DNA from: an uncultured Emticicia sp.
GTDB taxonomy: Bacteria; Bacteroidota; Bacteroidia; Cytophagales; Spirosomataceae
DNA length: 64,000 nucleotides
Direction of reading: 5' to 3'
Assembly: GCF_937903345.1 (NCBI RefSeq)
Contig: NZ_CALCZQ010000061.1
Location: forward strand, 1-64,000
Part shown: piece after piece, positions 32,598-42,099 of the stretch
How the letters are laid out: each line of letters starts with the position of its first letter
Position numbering within the stretch: position 1 is the stretch's first letter
The notes under the pieces: generated by a model
Databases searched by the model: none
Told to the model about the DNA's origin: nothing
What the model saw: only the letters and a program-made list of their open reading frames with translations
Position numbers and translations under genes: made by a program

Positions 32598-33650
32598 TTA
32601 TTTTTGGTTAAAAAAATCAATTTTGGTTTTAATAAATGTCTCAAAAGCTATTTTATTTTCAAACTCAATTTCTATAGGAACATAGAAAAACCGTTTTAAT
32701 TCTTTCTCCGAAAGTTGTGGTTTTAGTTTTACCATGTCTTTTTCTGTGGTTATTATTTGTAAATTTTCGTAGCTTTTGCCTAAAACTTTGTCAATATCTT
32801 TTCTTGAAAAAGCGTGATGGTCAAGGAAATCAAAAGTTTTTTCAATCTTTAATTTTTTTTCTGAAAGGTATTCCACAAAAACTTCCGGTCGGGCGATTGC
32901 CGTCATAACAAAAACATTTTTTGTCGCATCAAAATCATTCTTAGAAGCATAAGCAGTAATTTCCTGAGAAGAAATTTTTGAGAAAAACAAAGGAATTTCT
33001 ACTCCTGAATAAGCCAAAACTTCACCACGAATCTTCTCCTTTTGTTTTTCAGTAATCTTGATTGGGCATTTGGCAATAATTACTGCATCAGCTCTTTTTG
33101 CACTTACTCTCACATCACGCAATCGTCCAAAAGGAATTAAACTATCATTATAAAACGGTCTATTATAATCTGAAAGCAATAGGTTTATATGAGAGGAAAT
33201 CTGACGATGCTGAAATGCATCGTCAAGGATAATTAACTGATTATAAGTAAATAACTTCCCAAGTTCTTCAATTCCTTCCACCCTATTTTCACAAACTGCT
33301 ACGTTTATTTTATCCTTAAATTTTAGAAAATATTGCATAGGCTCATCACCAATAGTTTCAGCACTCGTTTGGTTATCCGCCAACAAAAATCCTTTTGTTT
33401 TGCGGCCATAGCCTCTACTCAGCGTACTTACCTTATATTTATCACTTAAAAGTCTGACTAAATACTCTACATGTGGAGTTTTACCAGTACCACCAAGGCT
33501 GAGGTTGCCGACATTGATTGTCAGCATTTTAGGAGAAACCGACTTGATAAAACCTACATCAAACAACCAATTACGCAAAAAAATTATCGCATAATAAAGC
33601 CCATATAAAGGGAAAAGTAGTATTTTTAAGAAAAAGATAAGTACTTTCAT
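32598..33650 (-). CDS. lpxK: tetraacyldisaccharide 4'-kinase
   Basis: The 350-residue membrane-associated kinase LpxK phosphorylates the 4' position of the lipid A disaccharide. It has an N-terminal membrane helix (residues 4-25) and Walker A in VGNLSLGGTGKTPH (about 47-60). The conserved LSRGYGRKTKG and ILDDAFQHRQI motifs follow, and a C-terminal domain has TTEKDMVKL. It completes a lipid A set with lpxD, lpxC and lpxA but is transcribed separately. Its start is divergent from the menC-like gene. Confidence 0.97.
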   Translation of the reverse strand: MKVLIFFLKILLFPLYGLYYAIIFLRNWLFDVGFIKSVSPKMLTINVGNLSLGGTGKTPHVEYLVRLLSDKYKVSTLSRGYGRKTKGFLLADNQTSAETIGDEPMQYFLKFKDKINVAVCENRVEGIEELGKLFTYNQLIILDDAFQHRQISSHINLLLSDYNRPFYNDSLIPFGRLRDVRVSAKRADAVIIAKCPIKITEKQKEKIRGEVLAYSGVEIPLFFSKISSQEITAYASKNDFDATKNVFVMTAIARPEVFVEYLSEKKLKIEKTFDFLDHHAFSRKDIDKVLGKSYENLQIITTEKDMVKLKPQLSEKELKRFFYVPIEIEFENKIAFETFIKTKIDFFNQK

Positions 33651-33748
33651 TTGGTTTTAAATATAAGATTTATTTATCTTTTAGAGTACAAACTCTTCGA
33701 AAAGTATATAAATCGCCGATTAGTATCATAAAAAAACAAAAGTTTCTG

Positions 33749-33756
33749 TACTTTTG
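33749..33756 (+). promoter_or_regulatory. TAnnTTTG box upstream of the menC-like gene
   Basis: TACTTTTG at 33749-33756 fits the -7 consensus and lies 20 bases before the start codon. No clear -33 TTTG is seen, so this is a weak call. Confidence 0.35.
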
Positions 33757-33776
33757 CCAAAATTAAGCATTTTTCA

Positions 33777-34868
33777 ATGGGTCTGAAAGTCAAATGGTTG
33801 AAGCACACTTTAAAGTTCAAGTTTGAAGCTGGAACTTCACGTGGTGTCTATACCGAGAAAGACACTTTTTTCTTGAAAATGTACTATTCTGAAAGTCCAA
33901 CGATTTTTGGCATAGGAGAAACTTCCCCATTGCGAGGTTTAAGTATTGATGATTTTCCAAATTTTGAGGAAATTCTGCAAAAAATTTGCATTACTTTCAA
34001 TAGTTTAGACCTTGAAGTTTTCGAAAGGAATATCAATATTATACTTTCGCAACTCATCGACGACCAACTTCCATCTATTAAATTTGGTTTTGAAACTGCC
34101 CTCTTAGACCTAATGAATGGTGGCAAAAGAGTTATTTTTGATAATGATTTCTCAAATAGCCAAAAAGCTATCAATATTAATGGTTTAGTTTGGATGGGAA
34201 GCAAAAATTTTATGACTACCCAAATAAACGAAAAACTTTTGGCAGGATTCAATACAATTAAGATGAAAGTTGGAGCAATTAATTTCGATGAAGAATTAGA
34301 AATTCTGGCTAATATTCGTCAACAGTTTTCGGTTGATCAAATCACACTGAGAGTTGATGCCAACGGAGCATTTTCACCCGAAGAGGCTCCCAAAAAACTT
34401 TTACAACTATCTAATTATCAGATACATAGCATAGAACAGCCTATAAAACAACATCAAACAGAGGCGATGATAGACTTGTGCCAAAATAGTCCCTTACCAA
34501 TTGCACTTGATGAAGAATTAATTGGTATTAGTGATTATGTGCAAAAAATGCAACTGTTAAAAAAACTCAAACCTACTTACATCATATTGAAACCCACACT
34601 TTTGGGTGGCTTGCAACATTGCCGCGAATGGATTGAAATTGCTTCACGCTTACATATAGGTTGGTGGATGACCTCGGCCCTCGAATCAAATATTGGTCTA
34701 AATGCCATTGCTCAGTTCACGGCTGAATTTAAAAATCAATTACCACAAGGTTTGGGTACGGGTTCATTGTACCATAATAATATCGACAGCCCGCTTATGG
34801 TTGAAAATGGCAAGTTACATTACCAAGCAAATTCATGCTGGGATTTAAGTTTGATTCAAGATTTATAA
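33777..34868 (+). CDS. menC: o-succinylbenzoate synthase-type enolase superfamily enzyme
   Basis: The 363-residue protein is in the muconate lactonizing/MenC branch of the enolase superfamily. The KxK motif is TIKMKVG (about residue 163) and the metal ligands are LRVDANGAF, HSIEQP and ALDEEL in successive barrel strands. The final barrel lysine is in YIILKPTLLGG. In Bacteroidetes such an isolated gene usually makes o-succinylbenzoate for menaquinone. A dipeptide epimerase is a possible alternative that sequence reading cannot fully exclude, so the symbol is provisional. It has no linked men genes here. Confidence 0.82.
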   Translation: MGLKVKWLKHTLKFKFEAGTSRGVYTEKDTFFLKMYYSESPTIFGIGETSPLRGLSIDDFPNFEEILQKICITFNSLDLEVFERNINIILSQLIDDQLPSIKFGFETALLDLMNGGKRVIFDNDFSNSQKAININGLVWMGSKNFMTTQINEKLLAGFNTIKMKVGAINFDEELEILANIRQQFSVDQITLRVDANGAFSPEEAPKKLLQLSNYQIHSIEQPIKQHQTEAMIDLCQNSPLPIALDEELIGISDYVQKMQLLKKLKPTYIILKPTLLGGLQHCREWIEIASRLHIGWWMTSALESNIGLNAIAQFTAEFKNQLPQGLGTGSLYHNNIDSPLMVENGKLHYQANSCWDLSLIQDL

Positions 34869-35544
34869 TTTGCCGCAAAGATGCCTGCTATTGCCAATTT
34901 TAATTCTTAAAAGATTGGTCATGAAAAGATTAACAAATAATCAATTTGTTTAGAAAAACAATCTCATCCGCTAAATCATTTCCAACTTGTTTGGTGCATA
35001 CGCCAAATCGCTACTGCCATATTCGAAGAACTAAACAAAAATGAGTTTTGTTGAAAACAATTCAATTTACCAAAACAAGCTAATAATCAATAAATTACAC
35101 CAAAATTTTTCAATAAACAGCAGATTCACCAAGACCACATATTTGGTCTTGGATTACGTTATACTCTTCAAAAAAAACAAGCACCTAAACAATAGTTTGC
35201 TAATTTTTTGAAAACAAATACTACCTGTAGAGAAGATGATTCGCTAAACTTTGACCACTTCGGAGAGAAAAGAGAAATCCAATAACACATAAAGTTAAAT
35301 CTTAAGAACAAATTGCAAATTTTGAGCGTTACACAGTTTAGTATCAGTAAAGAATTTTATAGGTAGCGTATCAAGACATACCAAAAACGAAAATATTCGT
35401 TTATTGAGTATCCACCAAATATGTTTTTTAGTTACTGGTAGTCCGTTTTCTTTAAACACACGATGCCATTAAAATTTAAGTAAAATATGCTTGCATAAAA
35501 ACCGAGTGTGTTGTTTATGAACAACCTACTTTTAATTTCCCTTC
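34869..35544. other. 676-base non-coding region with a perfect hairpin
   Basis: No gene or remnant was recognised on either strand. At 35129-35152 CCAAGACCA and TGGTCTTGG form a perfect 9-bp stem with a six-base loop, not followed by a T run, so it is not a standard terminator. AACGAA/TTCGTT at about 35386-35401 forms a smaller one. The long spacing before the polyketide synthase gene may hold its regulation. Confidence 0.45.
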
Positions 35545-36627
35545 ATGCCAAAAATTATCGCTATCGGAACTGCCAACCCAACACATTGTCATCAACAAAA
35601 TGATATCATGCGGTTTATGATCGAGGCCAATAATCCCGACAAAAAAAACAGAAAACTTTTACCAATTCTATATCATCGAAGTGGCATAAATACCCGATAT
35701 TCGGTTTTTCCTGATTTTTCGCTTGATCGCGGTCAATGGACTTTTTTTGACAACAATTATACAATGCCTTCACTCGAAAAACGTATGGCATGCTATAATC
35801 AAGAAGCTGTAAAACTTTCAGTAGCTGCCATTGATAATTGCTTGGAAAATATCAAGGGGAAGGTCGTTAATATTCAAGAAATTACGCACTTAATCACTGT
35901 AACTTGCACCGGACTCTCTGCACCTGGTTTGGATATTCAGTTGGTGCAAGCCCTCAATCTTTCTCCAAATATTATCCGCACTTCAATCAATTTTATGGGT
36001 TGCTATGCCGCCCTTCATGCCCTCAAGATTGCTGATGCTTTTTCTAGAGCCGATTCTTCGGCCAAAATTTTGGTTGTATGTACGGAATTGTGCACGCTTC
36101 ATTTCCAAAAATCGAATGATATAGATGCGATTCTTTCTTCAACATTATTTGCTGATGGTTCGGCGGCTTGCTTGATAAGTGCCGATATCGATAATAAAGG
36201 TTTAGAAATAAAGCAGTTTTATTCACAAATTGCACTAAGCGGGCAGACCGATATGGCTTGGCAATTATCAAGCACCGGTTTTCTGATGACACTCTCAAGC
36301 CATGTACCTAAACTTATCAAACAAGAAATTAGAAACCTCCTCAAAAATTCACTCCAAAAATTGAGCTTAAAAACAGAAAATGTCACTGATTGGGCGATTC
36401 ATCCAGGTGGAAAAAATATTTTGGAGGCAGTAGCTAGCTCACTCGAATTATCTGTTGATGCCTTGTCTGAGTCGTATGATGTGTTGAAAAATTACGGTAA
36501 TATGTCTTCACCTACAATTCTATTTGTTTTAAAAAAAATGATGGAAGATTCCAGCAAAAAAGGCAATATTTTTGCCATAGCCTTTGGGCCAGGCATCACC
36601 ATGGAAAGTGTAATTTTAGAACGATGA
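35545..36627 (+). CDS. type III polyketide synthase (chalcone/stilbene synthase family)
   Basis: The 360-residue enzyme carries the type III PKS triad: Cys in NFMGCYAALHAL (C153), His in DWAIHPGGKNIL (about 285) and Asn in YGNMSSPT (about 318). The early CTGLSAPGLDIQL block is also typical. Members extend a fatty acyl or other CoA starter with malonyl-CoA to make alkylpyrones, alkylresorcinols or phloroglucinols. The start overlaps nothing; its stop overlaps the methyltransferase start by four bases, so the product is probably methylated. The starter unit is not predictable. Confidence 0.93.
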   Translation: MPKIIAIGTANPTHCHQQNDIMRFMIEANNPDKKNRKLLPILYHRSGINTRYSVFPDFSLDRGQWTFFDNNYTMPSLEKRMACYNQEAVKLSVAAIDNCLENIKGKVVNIQEITHLITVTCTGLSAPGLDIQLVQALNLSPNIIRTSINFMGCYAALHALKIADAFSRADSSAKILVVCTELCTLHFQKSNDIDAILSSTLFADGSAACLISADIDNKGLEIKQFYSQIALSGQTDMAWQLSSTGFLMTLSSHVPKLIKQEIRNLLKNSLQKLSLKTENVTDWAIHPGGKNILEAVASSLELSVDALSESYDVLKNYGNMSSPTILFVLKKMMEDSSKKGNIFAIAFGPGITMESVILER

Positions 36628-37448
36628 ATTTCAAAAACCGCTCCTACCAAGCTGAATTACTCGATAATGACGAAATTCCAACCGAAGACCTCTATCGAAA
36701 CCTTCAAGAACTTGACTTTATCAATAGTTACCTTGGCGGACATAAAGTAATCTTACAGGGAATTAAATATTTCATAAATTCAATACAAAACAAATATTCA
36801 GAAAATATTTTTAATTCAGAATATTCAACTAAAAAACATATTTCAAAAACTATAATAAATACAATATTTTTAAAACAAAAAGATTTTACAATATTTTCAA
36901 ACTTTTCTGAAATATTAAATATATATGAAATTGGCAGCGGAGGAGGTGATAATTTAAGGGCAGTAAGTCGATTTTTGAATAAAATCAGTATCAATCACTC
37001 ACTCATGGGAGTTGATTTGAAAGAAGATTGTGCAAGATTTGCCGAAAATTTTGAACCCTCAAATACAGCCATCAGCTACGAAATCGCTGACTATCAAATG
37101 GCTACATTTCCCAAAGGACAGCCTCATATAATTTTCAATTCATTATTTTGCCATCATTTCAAGGATGACGATTTAGTCAACATGCTTCAATGGATGCATA
37201 AAAATTCTACAATCGGTTTTATCATTGCCGATTTGCACCGTCATCCACTTGCCTACTATTCAATCAAATGGATAACTGCTCTGTTTTCAAAATCATATTT
37301 GGTAAAAAACGATGCTCCACTTTCAGTTCTAAGAGGTTTTTCAAGACGTGAATTGGAAATTTTACTTGTAAAAGCAGACATCAAAAACTATAAAATCTCA
37401 TGGAAATGGGCTTTTAGATGGCTAATTTTGGTAGAAAAACAAACCTAA
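36624..37448 (+). CDS. SAM-dependent methyltransferase linked to the PKS
   Basis: The 274-residue protein is a class I methyltransferase. Motif I is IYEIGSGGGDNLRAV (about residues 95-110), the acidic end of strand 2 is LMGVDLKED, and motif IV is IIFNSLFCHHF. A C-terminal hydrophobic hairpin near 200-235 suggests membrane association, fitting a lipophilic substrate. It is translationally coupled to the type III PKS. In related Bacteroidetes clusters a FAD-dependent oxidoreductase often follows; none is present here. Confidence 0.85.
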   Translation: MNFKNRSYQAELLDNDEIPTEDLYRNLQELDFINSYLGGHKVILQGIKYFINSIQNKYSENIFNSEYSTKKHISKTIINTIFLKQKDFTIFSNFSEILNIYEIGSGGGDNLRAVSRFLNKISINHSLMGVDLKEDCARFAENFEPSNTAISYEIADYQMATFPKGQPHIIFNSLFCHHFKDDDLVNMLQWMHKNSTIGFIIADLHRHPLAYYSIKWITALFSKSYLVKNDAPLSVLRGFSRRELEILLVKADIKNYKISWKWAFRWLILVEKQT

Positions 37449-37563
37449 AGCCAAGTTTTGCTTAGCTTCGAAATTTACAGCTTAAAAACTTGTATACATT
37501 ATTTATAACTAATTACGGTTTCCGGAGTTACTATTTTTATCATCAATTTCATTATCAAAAAAA

Positions 37564-38277
37564 ATGTTTGTCACACTCACCATTGTTCGTTACCCAAAAC
37601 ATTTGATTCCTTTGGCATTCATTTCAATGGCAATTTTACATATTCCGCTGTATTTTACAAAGGGGATAAGCTTTTGGAAATTATTGGGATGCGGTAAAAA
37701 TGGCACTTTTGATATACATCCCGACTACCAACAATGGGGATTAATGGCAGTTTGGAAGGACAAAATTGATGCAGGAAAATTTCAAGAAAAATCATTCGTT
37801 TGGTCTTGGTGGCGATTTTTGACTAACGAACAGTGGACAATTGCTTGTATTCCTTACGAATCTCACGGAAAATGGGATAAAAAAGAGCCTTTCGGACAAC
37901 CCACACCTGACCGAACTTATCAAGGTTCGATTGCAGTACTTACCCGTGCGACCATTCGAATTTCAAAATTATCTGGTTTTTGGAAAAACGTTCCGAAAGT
38001 TGCGGCATCAATGGGCCATGCACAAGGATTTGTGACATCGGTTGGCATTGGTGAAATGCCTTTTGTTCGACAAGCAACATTCTCGGTTTGGCAGAGTTTG
38101 GAAGATGTGAAGAAATTTGCGTATAGACAAAGAGAACATGCCGAAGTCATCAAAAAAACTCATGAACAGGGATGGTACTCAGAAGAGCTTTTTGCAAGAT
38201 TTATTCCTATACATACCTTTGGAACAATTAAAGGTATTAATCCATTTATTGTGCCGGGGAGCACCGCACAAGATTAA
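37564..38277 (+). CDS. spheroidene monooxygenase (CrtA)-like protein
   Basis: The 237-residue protein matches the CrtA/spheroidene monooxygenase family: an early segment LVTIRYPK-type strand (VTLTIVRYPKHLI), a middle GFVTSVGIGEMPFVRQATFS and the conserved SLEDVKKFAYRQREHAEVIK followed by GWYSEELFARFIP. CrtA uses heme to introduce keto groups into acyclic carotenoids. No carotenoid genes are nearby, so the substrate could instead be the polyketide lipid from the adjacent genes; that is inference. A 116-base gap separates it from the methyltransferase gene. Confidence 0.82.
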   Translation: MFVTLTIVRYPKHLIPLAFISMAILHIPLYFTKGISFWKLLGCGKNGTFDIHPDYQQWGLMAVWKDKIDAGKFQEKSFVWSWWRFLTNEQWTIACIPYESHGKWDKKEPFGQPTPDRTYQGSIAVLTRATIRISKLSGFWKNVPKVAASMGHAQGFVTSVGIGEMPFVRQATFSVWQSLEDVKKFAYRQREHAEVIKKTHEQGWYSEELFARFIPIHTFGTIKGINPFIVPGSTAQD

Positions 38278-38500
38278 ATTTCATATTACATACCAATTTT
38301 TATTGAAATGCTAATAAAACACTAATTATCAATAAGATAATCAATTATTTCACTTTACTTTATTTGCATTTCTAGATATTTTTACTAAATTTTAATGAAT
38401 AATTACCTCCACACGTACGTTATCTAAGCAAAACCCTACTCTGGGGCATGATTTTTGCTTTAAATTATTGAGCGACTTATTACGTGAAAAGATTATAACT

Positions 38501-40612
38501 ATGTCCTGTTTCAAATGTATTTTATGTTGGATTTGTGTGATTTGCCTTACTTATCTTTCTTTTGGCCAACAAACCAAAATGCCTAAGCAATGCAATAATT
38601 TTGGAAATGGCTTTTCAGATGGTGGAGACTTTGTTTTGGATACACCATATAGTTGCCTTGAAGCATATAATAACAACACAGTTGTTGTACGTGTAGTATA
38701 TGCCATTTCTCAAAATGGAACAAATGTAACTGATGGAAACTATATTTTTAATTTAACAGATGGGAGAGATATTGAGAGAAATTCTTCAAAAAAATTAGAT
38801 ACCACTGTTACTACTCCAGGCACATATTGGGTAATGCAAGCTGTAAATCAAGGTGGAGTAGTTTATATTTCTTGCAAATCATTTGAAGTAATAAAACCTG
38901 AGCAGCCCGATGTAGAAAAAAGTTTTTGCGGTAAAAATGTATTGACTTTGAAATTTTTAGACACACCAAAAAACAAAGCCCACTCAAGCTATGAGATTGC
39001 TTGGGGTGATGGAACTTCAGATCCTATAACAGATACGGATCTAAAAACCAAAGGTTTTCCATATAATATAACTCATACTTACCTTACTCCCCCGTTCTCG
39101 AAACCTCAAATTGTTGCAAAATATAGTAGAGGAGCTTCAAACGTTAATTATTGTAATAGTCCTCCATATTATCTTGAATTTAAAATTAATAATGCCCCCA
39201 GAATCAGTGAATTAGAAGGCTTAACCGGTGGAACAAGTAATAAAATTACAATGGTGAATGGAGCTGATGACAAGCCCTATTTGATCGAACAAAAACTAAA
39301 AACAGGAAATTGGGATCCTACGAGCAAAACAATCAGCCGCAAATCAGGCGAAGTATTCGCCACCGAAACCATCATCCGATTAAATGCCACTAATGAATAT
39401 TGCTTTAGACTAAAAGCTTTTGATGATTGCAATAGTCCTATTGTCTCTAACGAAGTTTGCACCATCATCCCGAAAGCAAGCATTGTTGGCGGCACAAACG
39501 ATGTAAAACTTGATTGGAATTCACCCGACCCAGCGGTAGTCAAATACACCATTCCTTATAGTGAGTCACCAAGTGAAGCGAATCCTTATGCTATTCAGTC
39601 TATAAAACCAACAGCAACGACATACATATTCCCATACCCTAACTGCAAGAAAAAATATTATTTTTCAATTAACGCTTATATAGGAAATGCTCCTGACCAA
39701 ACAATTATAAAATCTCCTCTTATTTTGGTTGACCCAAAATCTTCTTCATTGCTACCTCCTATCACATTTGGACTTGTATCAGTTGAGAATAATAAACTTT
39801 TAGTGTTCCGTCCTCAAGCATCTAACATAAAACCACCATCGAAGTATAAGTTTTTTCGATCCGAAGGAGGAGCTGGAAATTTCTTGCCTATAACGGAGTC
39901 GGCGAATAACCTTTATGAAGATCAAAGTGCAGAACCCACCAAAAGGCAATACTGCTATAAAGTAGAATACGAAGATGAATGCGGCAATCCCTCAGAACAA
40001 TCTCCTGCATTCTGTAGTATTTATTTAAACTCAACACAAGAAAATACGCTTAATTGGACACCTCCTGTCCTACAATCAAATAACCCAAACCCAATTACCT
40101 ATGATATCCAAAGTATTGACGAAAATAATAAGGTAATAGCTATTAAAAAAACCACAAATACCTCTCAAAATGTCAGACAACAAATTGAAGATTTACTGAG
40201 TTTAGCAAATACCAATGGAGAAGCCAAGTTTGTAATTAAAGCCAAACAAAATATCAATGTCTTTAATAACGGCATTCCTATTGGAACTAGAGAGATTGAA
40301 GTTTCATCAAATGAATATATTTTCGTTATACCCGCTCAGCTCTATTTGCCTACTGCTTTCTCTCCAAATGAAGATGGCATGAACGATATTTTTGAGGCCA
40401 AAGGCAGATATATTGTCGAGTTTAATTTAGAAATTTATGATCGTTGGGGCAATGTTATCTTTGAAAGTCAAGATATGAATACTGGCTGGAATGGAACGAC
40501 CAGCGATGGTATTTCCCTAGCACAAGCTGGCAACTATGGGTTTAAAATATATGGTTTAGACGCTGCCGGCAATAAATTTGAAAAAATTGGCTCGGTTAAA
40601 CTTGTCAGATGA
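38501..40612 (+). CDS. type IX-secreted protein with gliding-motility-type C-terminal domain
   Basis: From the ATG at 38501 the product has about 703 residues, with a signal peptide (CWICVICLTYLSFGQ). Immunoglobulin/fibronectin-like beta domains, including a PKD-like stretch (EIAWGDGTSDPI near residue 175), fill the middle. The C-terminus is a CHU_C/gliding-type domain (YLPTAFSPNEDGMNDIFEAKG to the end), the type IX secretion and surface attachment signal. An earlier start at 38468 lacks a signal sequence at its N-terminus. It is a surface adhesin-like protein; no enzymatic domain is visible. Confidence 0.88.
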   Translation: MSCFKCILCWICVICLTYLSFGQQTKMPKQCNNFGNGFSDGGDFVLDTPYSCLEAYNNNTVVVRVVYAISQNGTNVTDGNYIFNLTDGRDIERNSSKKLDTTVTTPGTYWVMQAVNQGGVVYISCKSFEVIKPEQPDVEKSFCGKNVLTLKFLDTPKNKAHSSYEIAWGDGTSDPITDTDLKTKGFPYNITHTYLTPPFSKPQIVAKYSRGASNVNYCNSPPYYLEFKINNAPRISELEGLTGGTSNKITMVNGADDKPYLIEQKLKTGNWDPTSKTISRKSGEVFATETIIRLNATNEYCFRLKAFDDCNSPIVSNEVCTIIPKASIVGGTNDVKLDWNSPDPAVVKYTIPYSESPSEANPYAIQSIKPTATTYIFPYPNCKKKYYFSINAYIGNAPDQTIIKSPLILVDPKSSSLLPPITFGLVSVENNKLLVFRPQASNIKPPSKYKFFRSEGGAGNFLPITESANNLYEDQSAEPTKRQYCYKVEYEDECGNPSEQSPAFCSIYLNSTQENTLNWTPPVLQSNNPNPITYDIQSIDENNKVIAIKKTTNTSQNVRQQIEDLLSLANTNGEAKFVIKAKQNINVFNNGIPIGTREIEVSSNEYIFVIPAQLYLPTAFSPNEDGMNDIFEAKGRYIVEFNLEIYDRWGNVIFESQDMNTGWNGTTSDGISLAQAGNYGFKIYGLDAAGNKFEKIGSVKLVR

Positions 40613-40647
40613 TTTACTAAAAATATTTAGGGTATGTTAATTTAATT

Positions 40648-40676
40648 AAAGGCAGTTCTAAACCAACTGCCTTTTT
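40648..40676 (+). terminator. terminator after the gliding-type protein gene
   Basis: AAAGGCAGTT (40648-40657) and AACTGCCTTT (40665-40674) form a perfect 10-bp stem with a seven-base loop, running into a T tract. A TATATTTG -7-like box at 40678-40685 just after it may start transcription of ybaB. Confidence 0.85.
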
Positions 40677-40698
40677 GTATATTTGTCTTACAATTTAA

Positions 40699-41055
40699 AT
40701 GAATACTGATATGAATATGGGAGACCTTTTCGGGATGGCAGGCAAAATGAAAGAAATACAAGCCCGAATGCAAGAAGCACAGGAGAATTTAACAAAAATA
40801 ACTGAAGTGGGTGAAGCAGGAGCAGGAATGGTAAAAGCCACTGCAAATGGCAAAAAACAACTCATAAGCATAGAAATCGACCAAGATTTAATGAAACCCA
40901 CTGATCGTGAAATCTTACAGGACTTGATTGTTGCGGCTACCAATAAAGCATTAGAAAAGGTTGAAGTAAAAGCCAAAGAAGAATTGCAAAAATCAACAGA
41001 GGGATTGATACCAAATATCCCAGGAATGGATTTAGATAAACTTTTCAAGCAATAA
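40699..41055 (+). CDS. ybaB: YbaB/EbfC nucleoid-associated protein
   Basis: The 118-residue protein belongs to the YbaB/EbfC family of small dimeric DNA-binding proteins. It shows the glycine/methionine-rich start MGDLFGMAGKMKEIQARMQ, a coiled helix, central strands with GMVKATANGKKQLISIEID, and a C-terminal acidic helix. Relatives shape the nucleoid and are often linked to recR; here it stands alone before a glycosyltransferase gene. Confidence 0.92.
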   Translation: MNTDMNMGDLFGMAGKMKEIQARMQEAQENLTKITEVGEAGAGMVKATANGKKQLISIEIDQDLMKPTDREILQDLIVAATNKALEKVEVKAKEELQKSTEGLIPNIPGMDLDKLFKQ

Positions 41056-41118
41056 TCAGGTTTTGTCCGAAAAAATAGTACAAATGTCCAAATTTCTCAA
41101 AAGCATAAACAAAATACT

Positions 41119-42099
41119 ATGACTAAAGTTGCCGTAGTTATTTTAAACTATAATGGACAAAAGTTTTTAGAGACTTTCTTACCATCCGTAATTAATCATA
41201 ACGATGGGTACGAAATTTTTGTCGCTGATAATGCATCTACTGATGACTCTGTAGATTTTCTCAGAAGTAAATTCGCTACCATTAAAATAATACAACTTGC
41301 CAATAACGATGGTTTTGCGGGGGGATATAACACTGCACTTAAAGAAATTGAGGCAGAATATTATGTTTTGCTAAACTCCGATGTGGAAGTAACGCCAAAT
41401 TGGACCAAGTCTATCATTGACTTAATGGATAAAGATAATTCCATAGCGGCTTGCCAACCAAAAATCTTGAGCTATCACCAAAAAACTCACTTTGAGTACG
41501 CTGGAGCAGCAGGTGGTTATATTGATTGGTTGGGATATCCGTTTTGTCGAGGTAGAATTTTTGATAGCTACGAAGAAGACAAGGGGCAGTATAACGACAT
41601 AAAGGAAGTTTTCTGGGCAACTGGTGCCTGTATGTTTGTACGAGCAGAAATTTATCACCGATTAAATGGATTTGATGTTCATTTCTTTGCTCATATGGAA
41701 GAAATTGACCTTTGTTGGCGAATGAAGAACCAAGGTCATCGTATCATTTATTCATCAACTTCAACAGTCAATCATGTCGGAGGCGGCACTTTGCACAAAT
41801 CCAACCCACGCAAGACATTTCTGAACTACCGGAATGGCCTTGCTATGCTCTACAAAAATTTACCAAGCAATAAACTGCTGTCAACAATTCTGCTAAGACT
41901 CATATTAGATGGTGTCTCAGGAATCAAATTATTGGCAGAAGGCTCTTTTCCCGACTTCTTGGCTATTATTAAAGCTCATTTTGCATTTTACGCAATGATT
42001 CCGAAGCTAGAGAGAAAGGCACCAAGGCAGGTAAACCATATTTATCAGAAAAGCATTATTTGGGAGTATTTTGTAAAGAAAAGAAAACCAACGCTATGA
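41119..42099 (+). CDS. family 2 glycosyltransferase (rhamnosyltransferase-like)
   Basis: The 326-residue protein is a GT-A fold inverting glycosyltransferase. It has VVILNYNGQKFLETFLPS at the start, the nucleotide site with VADNASTDDS, the metal site VLLNSDVEVTPNW, and FDVHFFAHMEEIDLCWRMK, typical of GT2 enzymes for cell-surface polysaccharides. A C-terminal amphipathic segment suggests membrane association. Its stop overlaps the coaE ATG by four bases. The sugar is not predictable. Confidence 0.9.
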   Translation: MTKVAVVILNYNGQKFLETFLPSVINHNDGYEIFVADNASTDDSVDFLRSKFATIKIIQLANNDGFAGGYNTALKEIEAEYYVLLNSDVEVTPNWTKSIIDLMDKDNSIAACQPKILSYHQKTHFEYAGAAGGYIDWLGYPFCRGRIFDSYEEDKGQYNDIKEVFWATGACMFVRAEIYHRLNGFDVHFFAHMEEIDLCWRMKNQGHRIIYSSTSTVNHVGGGTLHKSNPRKTFLNYRNGLAMLYKNLPSNKLLSTILLRLILDGVSGIKLLAEGSFPDFLAIIKAHFAFYAMIPKLERKAPRQVNHIYQKSIIWEYFVKKRKPTL

